NCBI RefSeq assembly: GCF_001423245.1
Contig: NZ_LMOH01000023.1
Location: 187,645 to 251,644, forward strand
Reading direction: 5' to 3'
Length of the DNA: 64,000 nt
From: Aureimonas sp. Leaf324
GTDB taxonomy: Bacteria; Pseudomonadota; Alphaproteobacteria; Rhizobiales; Rhizobiaceae
Every line of letters starts with the position of its first letter. The stretch's first letter is position 1. Below the pieces are notes generated by a model. That model searched no databases and was not told where the DNA came from. It worked only from the letters and a program-made list of their open reading frames with translations. A program made the translations under genes and the position numbers. This document shows, in pieces, positions 34,364-43,157 of this stretch.

Positions 34364-35302
34364 TCAGCCGTCGAGCAGCCGCTCGGCCGTCCGCTCGTCG
34401 GTCACGAGGATTTCGGGCGACAGGAGCGTCATCGCCGCGCGGATCGCGGGGAACTTCGACCAGCCGCCGCTGGCGAGCACCGTGCGCCGCGCATCGACGA
34501 GACGGCGCGGATCGACGGCGAGCACCCGGTCGTTGACCGAATGGTCGAGCACCCGCCCCTCGGCGTCGATGAACCGGCACAGGACGTCACCGACGGCCCC
34601 TGCCCGCTCCAGGCTGTCGAGGTCGGCGCGCTCCAGAAGGCCGTAGTGGACGAAGATCGAATCGCGCGTGAAGTCGCCGACCGACAGGATCGCGAGGTCG
34701 AGCCGGTCGGTGCGCCGGAACACCTCGGCGATGCCGCGGTGATTGAGGAGCGCGTCGCGCGTCGCCCCGTCCGGCGCGAAGACCGGGCAGGCCAGCATGT
34801 AGCAGTCGCCGCCGATGCGGTCGGCGAAGCGCCAGGCGAACTCCGACGGGTTGGACAGGCTGACATGGGTCAGCCCGCCGAGCATCGAGATCGTGGTGGA
34901 GCGGGCGTAGACCAGCGGCTCGACGAAGGGCAGCGACGAGGACAGCGTCCGCCCCCAGCCGAGGCCGATCGTCATGCCGTCGGCGAGAAGGTCGGGCAGC
35001 AGCTGGCCGAGCGCCGCGCCGATCATGGAGGGCAGTTGCGCCTCGTCCTGCGGGTCGGGCACGACCACGACGCGCTCCATGTCGAAGCGGGCGCGCACCT
35101 CGCGCTCGAGCCTGGCGCACCGGGCGATCGGCGAGGTCACGCGGATCTGCACCGTGCCGTCCTCGCGCGCGGCGGCCAGCATGCGCAGGACGCGCGTGCG
35201 GGTCAGCCCCAGGATCTTGGCGACCTGATCCTGCGTCAGCCCTTCCATGTAGTAGAGCCAGGCGGCGCGCGCCTTGATGTCGTCGCTGTCGGTGGAGGAC
35301 AC
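34364..35302 (-). CDS. SorC-family sugar-binding regulator (EryD-like)
   Basis: A SorC/DeoR-type regulator, about 312 residues from the GTG at 35302 (GAAAGG upstream); an ATG at 35401 would add 33 non-conserved residues. The HTH (MEGLTQDQVAKILGLTRTRV) is followed by a sensor domain with MTIGLGWGRTLSSSLPFVEP, SMLGGLTH and a closing LVTDERTAERLLD. It is similar in design to the regulator at 22073 and to EryD of erythritol operons. It sits inside the polyol cluster after the PfkB kinase and before the SAF operon, so it likely controls both sides and the divergent ABC transporter. Confidence 0.88.
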   Translation of the reverse strand: MSSTDSDDIKARAAWLYYMEGLTQDQVAKILGLTRTRVLRMLAAAREDGTVQIRVTSPIARCARLEREVRARFDMERVVVVPDPQDEAQLPSMIGAALGQLLPDLLADGMTIGLGWGRTLSSSLPFVEPLVYARSTTISMLGGLTHVSLSNPSEFAWRFADRIGGDCYMLACPVFAPDGATRDALLNHRGIAEVFRRTDRLDLAILSVGDFTRDSIFVHYGLLERADLDSLERAGAVGDVLCRFIDAEGRVLDHSVNDRVLAVDPRRLVDARRTVLASGGWSKFPAIRAAMTLLSPEILVTDERTAERLLDG

Positions 35303-35442
35303 GGCCAGCCTTTCGCCCGAGGAAATCGTCTCCCTCGGGTTTAGCCCTTCGCCGGCGGGTCCGGACAGCCCCGCCGGGCCGACACGTGCGCGCCAGCCCA
35401 TCGTTCAGCCCGCAGCGACGGCGAGGCGGACGGCCGACCGGC

Positions 35443-36423
35443 TCACGCCGCCGTCCGGGCGATGCCGTGCACCTCGATCGTCGGGGTGCGCGTCGCGCGG
35501 CTGGTGAAGGCCAGCGTCTGCTCGAAGGACGTGACGCCCGCCTGGCTGCCGAGGCCGAGCGCGTTCTGCGCCGAGGTCGCCTGCGCGAACCGCACCATGG
35601 ATTCCGGGTCCATGCCCCGAACGAGACCGGTCGCGATGCCGGCATTGAAGGCGTCGCCGCAGCCGCACGAGCAGATCATCTCGATGTCGAAGGCCGGCAT
35701 CAGGAAGCGGTCGCCGTTGGAATGGCGATAGTAGGCGCCGTTCTCGCCGAGCGTCAGGATGCAGCAGGTCACGCCCTTGTCGAGGAAGAAGCGCGAGACG
35801 TCCTCGACGTCCTCCAGCCCCGAGAGGACCCGCGCCTCCTCGATCGAGGGCAGGAAATAGTCGGTGTACGGCAGGAGGCCGACGACATTGTCGAGATCCT
35901 TCTCGGCCGCCGCGAAGACGTCCACCGTGGTGATCGCGCCACGGCGCTTCGCCTCGGCAAAGAGCTCGGCGCTCGGGGCCCCGTCCATGCGGTCCATCAG
36001 CCCGACGCCGCCGAGATGCACGACCGTGGCGTCGAGCACCTGGTCCCACATGTCGGGCGTGATCACGAAGGCGCCGGTGGCGCCCTTCATGTGAAGCGCC
36101 GGGCGCGAGCCGTCGGCGCGGGTCAGGACGATGGAAGTCGAAGTGCCGACGCCCTTCAGGCGCTGCATCGTCGAGGTGTCGACGCCGAAGCTCGCGAGAC
36201 GGTCCATCACCCAACCGGCCATCAGGTCGTCGCCGACCGCGCCGACCGCAAGGCAGTTCAGCCCGTGCTTGGCCGCCGCGATCACCGCCGCGCCCGCCGC
36301 GCCGGAAACGGCCAGATCGATCTCCTCGATGAACTGCGTGCCGCCGCCCGGCGGAATGGCGCCGACGGGGCGGCCGAGGCAGTCGAACGTGTAGAAGCCG
36401 ATCGAAGCGTAGTCGTAGCGCAT
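35443..36423 (-). CDS. PfkB-family carbohydrate kinase
   Basis: A 326-residue kinase of the ribokinase/PfkB family. The Gly-rich substrate part (PPGGGTQF near 25, SGAAGAAVIAAAKHG near 40) and the catalytic region CSCGCGDAFNAG near 249-260 are visible. The classic DTTGAGDAF motif is altered to CSCGCGDAF: the catalytic Asp is kept, but the anion-hole Ala is Cys and the leading Asp is Cys. It should phosphorylate a sugar or polyol from the divergent ABC transporter. It lies 58 bp after the FAD dehydrogenase and before the sorC gene. Confidence 0.88.
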   Translation of the reverse strand: MRYDYASIGFYTFDCLGRPVGAIPPGGGTQFIEEIDLAVSGAAGAAVIAAAKHGLNCLAVGAVGDDLMAGWVMDRLASFGVDTSTMQRLKGVGTSTSIVLTRADGSRPALHMKGATGAFVITPDMWDQVLDATVVHLGGVGLMDRMDGAPSAELFAEAKRRGAITTVDVFAAAEKDLDNVVGLLPYTDYFLPSIEEARVLSGLEDVEDVSRFFLDKGVTCCILTLGENGAYYRHSNGDRFLMPAFDIEMICSCGCGDAFNAGIATGLVRGMDPESMVRFAQATSAQNALGLGSQAGVTSFEQTLAFTSRATRTPTIEVHGIARTAA

Positions 36424-36481
36424 CGCGCGTTCCTCCCAGAAGATGACGGACCCCTTCCCGATCCGGCGGGGTGTGTGAATG

Positions 36482-38074
36482 TCAGGCCGCGGCGAGACGG
36501 ATCGCCTCGACCTCGTCGCTCAGGGCCGGCGTCACCCGGCCCGACAGGGCGAGGTCGGTGCGCCGGCGCAGGATGTCGTCCACGGTGCGGACCTGTTCGT
36601 TCGCCGCGATCCAGGCGATCTCGGCGACGTGGTGGTCGGGCGCGGCCTTGAGCGTGCGCCCGTCCGACGCGCGGATCGCCTCGGCGATCGGGCGGGCGCG
36701 CGTGCCGTAACGGCGAAGGAGACGTTCCCCGACCGCCTCCGGCCCGCCCGCCGTCTCGGCGAGTTCACGCACCAGACGCTGGCGGCCGGCCGCGTCCTTC
36801 GGGAACGCCGCGCCGCCGCCGATCGGAAGCTCCGCCGTCGAAGCGCGGCGTGCTCGCCCGATGCGCGGCAGGATCCGGTCCGTGACCTCCTCGGAAAACC
36901 CGCGATAGGTCGTCCACTTGCCGCCGATCAGGGAGAGGACCGGCACGTCGGTGCCCGGCAGCCGCTCCTCGGCGATCGAATGGTCGCGGCTGATCGCGCC
37001 GGGATCGTCGACATCGGCATTGGGAAGCGGGCGCACACCGCAGAAGGCGTAGACGACGTCGTCGCGCCGGATGACGATCTGGGGGAAGACCTCGGAGACG
37101 ACGCCGATCATGTAGGCGATCTCCGCCTCGCTCACCCGCGCCTCGTCCGGATGGGCGACGGGAATGTCGGTCGAGCCGATCAGGACGCGCCCTTTGAAGG
37201 GATAGAGGAGGTTCACTCGGCCGTCGGCCGAGCCGAAATAGACCATGCGGCCGCCGAGCGCGGCCAGGAGCTCGGGGTGATCCACCACGACGTGGCTGCC
37301 CTTGGTGCCGCCCATGTGGCGCGTGTTGAGGCCGAGCGCGGCGTTGACGCCGTCGATCCAAGCCCCGCCAGCATTCACCACCACGTCGCCGCGCACCCGC
37401 TCGCGCGCGCCGGTCAGGACGTCCTCGATCTCGATCGCGCCGCCGGCCGCCGAGCGCACCTTGGTGTAGCTGCGTGCCTCGCTCCGCGGATTGTCCTTGA
37501 GAGCATCGAGCACGAGTTCGAGGCCGAGCCGCTCGGCGTGGTCGAGCCGGGCCTCGTAGTAGAGGCCGACCGCGGTGATCGCGGGATCGAGGCCCTTCAG
37601 TTCGGCCCGGGCGCGGCGTCCGCCGATGAAGCGGTGCACCGGCATGGTGCGGAAGCGCCGGCCGAACGCGTCGTACATCGTCAGACCGAGCTTGGTGATG
37701 ATCGCGCCGCGGTCGTTGAGCTTGGCCTTGAGGCCGAGGAAGCGCTTGATCGAGGGCACGATGCCGCCGAACCAGGAGCGCACGGGGAGCGCGGTCTCCA
37801 GCGGCGTCACGAAGTGCGGCGCGTTGCGCAAGAGGATGTTGCGCTCCTCCGCCGACTGTCGCACCAGCCGGAACTCGCCCGTCTCCAGATATTTCAGGCC
37901 CCCGTGCATCAGGCGCGAGGACGATTCGCTCGCGCCCGAGCAGAAGTCGCCGCGGTCGATCAGCAGGCAGTCGACGCCCTGCAGGCTGAGGTCGCGGAAC
38001 GTGCCGATGCCGTTGATCCCGGCGCCGATGATGACGACCGGGAAGTGGCGCGCGGGGGAAGAAGCAGTGCTCAT
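36482..38074 (-). CDS. GlpD/EryB-like FAD-dependent polyol-phosphate dehydrogenase
   Basis: A 530-residue flavoprotein of the glycerol-3-phosphate dehydrogenase family. The FAD-binding motif VVIIGAGINGIGTFRDLS is at 13-30, followed by CLLIDRGDFCSGASE and the SSRLMHGGLKYLE substrate loop; later VLIGSTDIPV and GGKWTTYRGFSEE are family landmarks. It likely oxidises a polyol phosphate and passes electrons to quinone at the membrane. Because the neighbours are a SorC regulator and a kinase, an erythritol-4-phosphate-type dehydrogenase (EryB) is a good alternative to GlpD. Two bases separate it from the alcohol dehydrogenase gene. Confidence 0.9.
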   Translation of the reverse strand: MSTASSPARHFPVVIIGAGINGIGTFRDLSLQGVDCLLIDRGDFCSGASESSSRLMHGGLKYLETGEFRLVRQSAEERNILLRNAPHFVTPLETALPVRSWFGGIVPSIKRFLGLKAKLNDRGAIITKLGLTMYDAFGRRFRTMPVHRFIGGRRARAELKGLDPAITAVGLYYEARLDHAERLGLELVLDALKDNPRSEARSYTKVRSAAGGAIEIEDVLTGARERVRGDVVVNAGGAWIDGVNAALGLNTRHMGGTKGSHVVVDHPELLAALGGRMVYFGSADGRVNLLYPFKGRVLIGSTDIPVAHPDEARVSEAEIAYMIGVVSEVFPQIVIRRDDVVYAFCGVRPLPNADVDDPGAISRDHSIAEERLPGTDVPVLSLIGGKWTTYRGFSEEVTDRILPRIGRARRASTAELPIGGGAAFPKDAAGRQRLVRELAETAGGPEAVGERLLRRYGTRARPIAEAIRASDGRTLKAAPDHHVAEIAWIAANEQVRTVDDILRRRTDLALSGRVTPALSDEVEAIRLAAA

Positions 38075-38076
38075 GA

Positions 38077-39111
38077 TCAGGATACGATGGCGACCTTGAT
38101 GGCATCGCCTCGGGCGGCGGTCTCCAGCGCCTCGCCGATCGCCGGTAGGGCGAAACGATGCGTCAGGAACGGCTTGGTATCAAGCTGCCCCGACGCGATG
38201 AGGTTCAGCGACTTCTCGAACTGAAGACGCGTCAGGCCGAAGGAGCCGGTCACGATCAGCTCGTTGTAGTGGATCGCGTTGACGTCGAGCGGCGCCATCT
38301 CGCCCTTGTTGAACCCCGCGAACAGCGAGACGCGGCCCCGCAGCCGGGCGAGGCCGAGGGCGTCGTTGGCGAGCGAGGGCACGCCGATCGCGACGATCAC
38401 GACGTCGGCGCCGATGCCGCCCGATTCGCCCCGCACGATCGCCTTCAGATCCTCGTTGACCGGATCGACCACGACGTCGGCGCCCGCCCGCAGTGCCGCC
38501 TCGCGGCGTGCCGAGTTCGGCTCGGAGACGATGATGCGGCGCGCGCCGGACAGTCGCGCGACCTTGACGTGCAGGAGGCCGATAGGGCCGGAGCCGAGAA
38601 TGGCCACCACGTCTCCGCGCTCGACGCCGACCTTCTCCTGGCCGTTGATGACGCAGGCGAGCGGCTCGGCGAGCGCCGCCTCCTCGAACGAGACGCCGTC
38701 GGGCATCGCGAAGACGTTGCCCGTCTCCAGCGCCCGGCCGGGAATGCGGATGTATTCGGCGAAGGCGCCGTCGACCTCATAGCCGATCGCGGTGAGGTTC
38801 TCGCAGACGTTTTCCAGCCCGCGCTTGCAGTAGGCGCAGTGGCCGCAGGCGATCGCCGGATCGACGCACACGGCGTCACCCACCTTGAACCGCGCCGAGC
38901 CGCCGGCATCCACCACCTCTCCGGAGAACTCGTGGCCGAGCACCGACGGGTAGCGCACGCCCATCGTCTTGCGGCCCGAGACGATGCGGATGTCGGTGCC
39001 GCAAATCGTGGCGGCGCGAACCTTCAGAACCAGGTCGCCGCGTTCGGGCGTCGGATCGGCGACGTCGCCGAAGAGGACGTCGTTGGGAGCGCGCAAGAGG
39101 GCAGCTTTCAT
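38077..39111 (-). CDS. Zinc-dependent polyol/alcohol dehydrogenase
   Basis: A 344-residue MDR dehydrogenase. Catalytic zinc ligands C37, H60 and E61 are present, as are the structural-zinc cysteines C89, C92, C95 and C103. The NAD motif ILGSGPIGLLH lies near 170. It belongs with sorbitol, threonine and galactitol-1-phosphate dehydrogenases. As first gene of the minus operon, divergent from a sugar ABC transporter, it probably oxidises the imported polyol or its phosphate. A promoter-like pair precedes it (39162-39191). Confidence 0.92.
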   Translation of the reverse strand: MKAALLRAPNDVLFGDVADPTPERGDLVLKVRAATICGTDIRIVSGRKTMGVRYPSVLGHEFSGEVVDAGGSARFKVGDAVCVDPAIACGHCAYCKRGLENVCENLTAIGYEVDGAFAEYIRIPGRALETGNVFAMPDGVSFEEAALAEPLACVINGQEKVGVERGDVVAILGSGPIGLLHVKVARLSGARRIIVSEPNSARREAALRAGADVVVDPVNEDLKAIVRGESGGIGADVVIVAIGVPSLANDALGLARLRGRVSLFAGFNKGEMAPLDVNAIHYNELIVTGSFGLTRLQFEKSLNLIASGQLDTKPFLTHRFALPAIGEALETAARGDAIKVAIVS

Positions 39112-39464
39112 GACGGTCCATCCGAGCTGGGGAGCGGCGCATCGGCAGCGCCTTGCGTCGAGATGTATCGCGCAACTTTGTTTTTTGTAAAGCGCAAAAG
39201 TTTCGAGAGTGTTCGTTCCGATGTGCCAAAGTACCTGTCTATCCCTCGGAATGTCCTGTCACACTGGCAAGGCAGCCGGGCTCAGATGACATGAACCCGC
39301 TATTGCAATGCACAAACTGCATTCCTTCCGATCAAATGTATTGACGGTGCCGGGAAAGTGCGCGAGACGAAACGAACAGGCGTGCCGGGGAAGACGGCGC
39401 GCCCGGCGGCTCTCAGCCGCCAAGGGTCCGGGGCGGGAGGCGCCCCTTTCGGGAGGAAGACGAC
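39112..39464. promoter_or_regulatory. Divergent control region between the polyol operon and the sugar ABC transporter
   Basis: This AT-rich 353-base gap serves both operons. For the minus operon, TTTACA (39186-39191) and TACATC (39162-39167), 18 bases apart, make a plausible promoter about 50 bases before the ADH start. An inverted repeat AACTTT-N17-AAAGTT (39174-39202) overlaps its -35 element. On the transporter side, AATGCA-CAAAC-TGCATT (39307-39323) is a perfect dyad 142 bp before the binding-protein start. I saw no gene. Confidence 0.5.
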
Positions 39465-40412
39465 ATGCGCAAGGGATTCTGGTCCGCCCTCGTTCTCGGC
39501 TCCGCGCTGATGGGCGCGGTCCTGCCGGCCTCGGCCGAGGGGCAGGAAGACCTCATCAAGCCGATCGACAAGGAACTGACCTTCGTCTTCATCCCGAAGG
39601 TGATCCACCCGTGGTACGACGTGGTGCGCCAGGGTGGCCAGTACGCGGTGGACGAGTTCGCCAAGCAGGGCATCAAGATCAACATGATCTGGGACCAGCC
39701 CCCGCAGGCCGACGTCGCCGACCAGAACCAGCGCATCGAGGCCAATATCGGCCGCGCGCCCGACGGTCTCGCCGTCGCCTGCCTCGATCAGGCCACCAAC
39801 GTCCAGCTCCTGAACGAAGCCAAGGAAGCCGGCGTCAACACGATCACCTTCAACTCGTTCTGCTCGCCCGACTTCGCCTTCGTCGGCCAGAAGGACAGCT
39901 ACGGCGACGGCTTCGACCTCGGCAAGTATCTCGCCGACCACATCGGCGGCGAGGGCGAGGTCGGCATCCTGTCGGGTTCGCTCACCGCGACCGACCACGT
40001 CGAGCGCATCAAGGGCTTCAAGAAGGCGCTGGAAGCCTATCCGAACGTCAAGATCGTGTTCGAGCAGCCCGACAACGACGTGCTGGAGGAAGCCGTCTCG
40101 CTCACCGAGAACGCGCTCCAGGCCCATCCCAACATCAAGGGTTTCTTCGGCTGCAACGCCTCGAACCCGATCGGCATCGCCCGCGCCGTCCAGAACGCCG
40201 GCAAGGCGGGCACGGTCGCGGTGGTCGGCATGGACGACCTGCCGGAGGCCGTCGACTTCGTGAAGGAGGGCGTCATCACGGCGCTGAAGGCGCAGCGTCA
40301 GTGGGACATCGGCTACTGGGCCGTGAAGTACATGGTCGCGATGAACCAGAACCACACGATCCCGATGGACCACAACACGGGCTCGCGCTTCATCACCAAG
40401 GACCAGCTTTAA
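39465..40412 (+). CDS. Sugar ABC transporter substrate-binding protein (ribose/RbsB type)
   Basis: A 315-residue periplasmic binding protein of the RbsB-like group. The signal peptide (MRKGFWSALVLGSALMGAVL, cleavage near 24) leads to TFVFIPKVIHPWYDVVRQGG, the usual first strand and helix; GFFGCNASNPIGIARAVQ and VAVVGMDDLPEAVDFVKEG mark the second lobe. GGGAGGA precedes the ATG at 39465. It should bind a sugar or polyol and deliver it to the permease downstream. Strong hairpin after the stop. Confidence 0.93.
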   Translation: MRKGFWSALVLGSALMGAVLPASAEGQEDLIKPIDKELTFVFIPKVIHPWYDVVRQGGQYAVDEFAKQGIKINMIWDQPPQADVADQNQRIEANIGRAPDGLAVACLDQATNVQLLNEAKEAGVNTITFNSFCSPDFAFVGQKDSYGDGFDLGKYLADHIGGEGEVGILSGSLTATDHVERIKGFKKALEAYPNVKIVFEQPDNDVLEEAVSLTENALQAHPNIKGFFGCNASNPIGIARAVQNAGKAGTVAVVGMDDLPEAVDFVKEGVITALKAQRQWDIGYWAVKYMVAMNQNHTIPMDHNTGSRFITKDQL

Positions 40413-40422
40413 AGACGAGGTC

Positions 40423-40446
40423 GGGGAGCCGGTCCGCCGGCTCCCC
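40423..40446 (+). terminator. Intercistronic hairpin after the sugar-binding protein gene
   Basis: Perfect ten-base arms GGGGAGCCGG (40423-40432) and CCGGCTCCCC (40437-40446) with a TCCG loop and only TTCGG after. It likely protects or attenuates the transcript so the binding protein exceeds the ATPase and permease. Confidence 0.7.
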
Positions 40447-40474
40447 TTCGGTTCCGGTCGAGGGAGAGGCTGAC

Positions 40475-41965
40475 ATGGACGCGACGGCCACCGCCTTCGA
40501 GGCGAGAGACGTGTCGAAGAGCTTCGGCGTCGTGCATGCCCTGAAGGGCGTGTCCGTCTCCATCCGCCCCGGCGAGGTGCACGCGATCATCGGCGAGAAC
40601 GGCGCCGGCAAGTCGACGCTCATGAACATCATTTGCGGCCGGCTCCGCCCGACCGCCGGCCAGCTTCTCGTCGGCGGCGCCGCCGTGCAGTTCCATTCGC
40701 CCGGCGAGGCGCAGGGCGCAGGCATCGCCATCGCGCCGCAGGAGATCAATCTCGTCCCGGCTCTCACCGTCACCGAGAACATCATGCTCGGCGCCGAGAT
40801 CACGCGCGGGCCGGCGATCGACTGGCGGGCGACGCGCGAGGAAGCCCTCACCCACCTCCATGCCGTGGACGACACGATCGCAGGCGACGCCCGCGCGGGC
40901 GAGTTGTCCAAGGCGCAGCAGCAGCTGGTGCAGATCGCCCGCGCCGTCGCCACCAAGGCGCGCATCCTGATCTTCGACGAGCCGACCGCCGCGCTGACGA
41001 CGCGCGAGACCGAAAAGCTCTACGCCTTCATCCGGCGCTTCCGCGAGAGCGGTGGCTCGGCCTTCTACATCTCGCACCGCCTCGACGAGATCCTCGACCT
41101 GTCCGATCGGATCTCGGTCCTGCGCGACGGAGCCTATGTCGGCGAGCTCGACCCGAAGCGCACGTCCAAGCACGAGATGGTCGCGCTGATGGCCGGCCGC
41201 GAGGTCGCGCTGTCCACGCACGCGCCGCGGCGCCTCGAGGACCGCCCGGTGGTCCTGAAAGTGTCCAGCCTGTCCCGGCCGGGCGAGTTCGAGGACGTGT
41301 CGTTCGAGCTTCACGAAGGCGAGGTTCTGGGCGTCTCCGGCCTCGTCGGCGCCGGGCGCACCGAGGTCGCCAAGTGCATCTTCGGACTGACGCGGCAGAA
41401 GGCGGGTACGGTCGAGATCTTCGGCGACGCGCGGCCGGTGACGGACCCCGCCGACGCCATCCAGCGCGGCCTCGTCTATCTGCCGGAGGAGCGCAAGCAG
41501 GAGGGCATCTTCCCGCTTCTCTCGATCGCCGAGAACCTGACCATCGCGACGCTCGACCGCTTCCGGGGTCCGGCCTGGATGGATTTCCGCGGCATGGCGG
41601 CGACGGTCGACGACTATGTCGATCGCCTGCGCATCAAGATCGGATCGGCGTCGGACCCGATCACCTCCTTGTCGGGTGGCAACCAGCAGAAGGTCATCCT
41701 CGGCCGCTGGCTCGCCAAGAACGCCAAGATCCTGATCCTCGACGAGCCGACGCGCGGCATCGACGTCGCGGCAAAATCCGAGATCCAGAGCGTCCTCGAC
41801 AGCCTGACCGCCGGGGGCCTCTCGATCGTCTACATCTCGTCCGAGCTCGAGGAGGTGCTGAACGTCTCCGACCGCATCCTCGTCATGCACGAGGGCCGCG
41901 TGAAGGGCACCCCGCGCACCGAGGACATGACGCAGGAATCGCTCCTGCGTCTCGCCATGAGCTGA
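40475..41965 (+). CDS. Sugar ABC transporter ATP-binding protein (RbsA type)
   Basis: A 496-residue double ATPase. The first domain has Walker A GENGAGKST near 38-46, signature LSKAQQQLVQIARA and Walker B LIFDEPTAAL. The second has a degenerate Walker A (GLVGAGRTE), signature LSGGNQQKVILGRWL and LILDEPTRGID, the normal asymmetry of the RbsA/XylG family. I chose the ATG at 40475 just after an AGGGAGAGG site. It energises uptake with the permease 60 bp downstream. Confidence 0.94.
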   Translation: MDATATAFEARDVSKSFGVVHALKGVSVSIRPGEVHAIIGENGAGKSTLMNIICGRLRPTAGQLLVGGAAVQFHSPGEAQGAGIAIAPQEINLVPALTVTENIMLGAEITRGPAIDWRATREEALTHLHAVDDTIAGDARAGELSKAQQQLVQIARAVATKARILIFDEPTAALTTRETEKLYAFIRRFRESGGSAFYISHRLDEILDLSDRISVLRDGAYVGELDPKRTSKHEMVALMAGREVALSTHAPRRLEDRPVVLKVSSLSRPGEFEDVSFELHEGEVLGVSGLVGAGRTEVAKCIFGLTRQKAGTVEIFGDARPVTDPADAIQRGLVYLPEERKQEGIFPLLSIAENLTIATLDRFRGPAWMDFRGMAATVDDYVDRLRIKIGSASDPITSLSGGNQQKVILGRWLAKNAKILILDEPTRGIDVAAKSEIQSVLDSLTAGGLSIVYISSELEEVLNVSDRILVMHEGRVKGTPRTEDMTQESLLRLAMS

Positions 41966-42025
41966 CGCGCGCCACGCGCGCGATTTCCTGACCGCCCGCC
42001 TCCCGATCGAAAGGCAACCCGAGCC

Positions 42026-43018
42026 ATGACCAACACCGCTCTTGGGTCTCCCGCGCGGGCCCGCTCCGCCGCCCCCTCCCTCTGGTCCCGCTTCAAGGGC
42101 TGGGAGGCGAGCGGCATCCTGATCGCGCTGGGGCTCTTCGCCATCATCCTGTCGATCGCCGCGCCGAACTTCCTGTCGGCCTACAACCTGACCGTCGTGG
42201 CGCGCGCCGCCGCGTTCGTCGGCCTCGTGGCGCTCGGCCAGACGCTGGTGCTGCTGCTGGGCGGCATCGACCTGTCGGTGGGCGCGGCGGCCGGTCTCTC
42301 GGCGATCGTCGGCTCGCTTCTGCTCACCTCGGCGGGGGTACATCCTTGGCTGGTCATCCCGCTCGCCTGCCTGTTCGGGCTTTGCCTCGGCCTCGTGAAC
42401 GGCTTCTTCATCGCCTACCTCAAGCTCAACCCGTTCATCGTGACGCTGGCGTCGGGCGAGATCTTCGCGGGCATGACGCTCGTCATCACCGAGGGCTACC
42501 CGATCCGCCCCCTCGGAGCCGGCTTCCGCGTCTTCGGTCAGGGCGAGATCCTCGGTTTACCGGTGCCGGTCTGGTTCTTCCTCGTGTCGGCGGCGATCCT
42601 GATCTGGGTGCTGCGCAACACCAAGTTCGGCCGCAACATCTTCGCGATCGGCGGCAACCGCGACGCCGCCGTCTTGGTCGGCATCCGCATCCGCCGCGTC
42701 GAGCTTCTGGTCTACGGCCTCGCCGGCATGTTCGCCGCCATGGCCGGCATGCTCTACGCGAGCCGCATGGACGCCGGCCAGCCGTCCGTCGGCGAAGGCT
42801 GGATGCTGCAGGCGATCACCGCCGCGATCATCGGCGGCACGTCGCTTCGCGGGGGCCAGGGCACGATCGTCGGCACCGCGCTCGGCGCCCTTCTTCTGGC
42901 CATGCTCGCCAACGGCACCGTGCTTCTCAACGTGTCCGGCTTCTGGCAGCGCGTCATCGTCGGTCTCGTCGTCCTCATCGCGATCCTCGTGGACCTCGCC
43001 CGCCGCCACCGCCGCTGA
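42026..43018 (+). CDS. Sugar ABC transporter permease (RbsC type)
   Basis: A 330-residue permease with eight to ten hydrophobic segments. Landmarks are LLGGIDLSVGAAAGLSAIVG near 87-106, LKLNPFIVTLASG near 132, and GNRDAAVLVGIRIRRVELL with GGTSLRGGQGTIVGTALGA near the end. It closes the three-gene sugar transporter and is followed by a strong terminator. Confidence 0.94.
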   Translation: MTNTALGSPARARSAAPSLWSRFKGWEASGILIALGLFAIILSIAAPNFLSAYNLTVVARAAAFVGLVALGQTLVLLLGGIDLSVGAAAGLSAIVGSLLLTSAGVHPWLVIPLACLFGLCLGLVNGFFIAYLKLNPFIVTLASGEIFAGMTLVITEGYPIRPLGAGFRVFGQGEILGLPVPVWFFLVSAAILIWVLRNTKFGRNIFAIGGNRDAAVLVGIRIRRVELLVYGLAGMFAAMAGMLYASRMDAGQPSVGEGWMLQAITAAIIGGTSLRGGQGTIVGTALGALLLAMLANGTVLLNVSGFWQRVIVGLVVLIAILVDLARRHRR

Positions 43019-43042
43019 TTCATATCCGAGGGCCGTCCCGAT

Positions 43043-43076
43043 CCCCGTCCGGGCCGCAGCCCGGGCGGGGTTTTTT
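43043..43076 (+). terminator. Rho-independent terminator of the sugar ABC operon
   Basis: Twelve-base arms CCCCGTCCGGGC (43043-43054) and GCCCGGGCGGGG (43059-43070), one wobble, CGCA loop, then six T (43071-43076). Confidence 0.92.
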
Positions 43077-43157
43077 ACGTCCCGCCCTCCTGCCGGCTGG
43101 ACCGTGAAGCGCGCGGGGTTCTACACCTTTACCGACGCGCGTTCGGGAGGGACCGAC

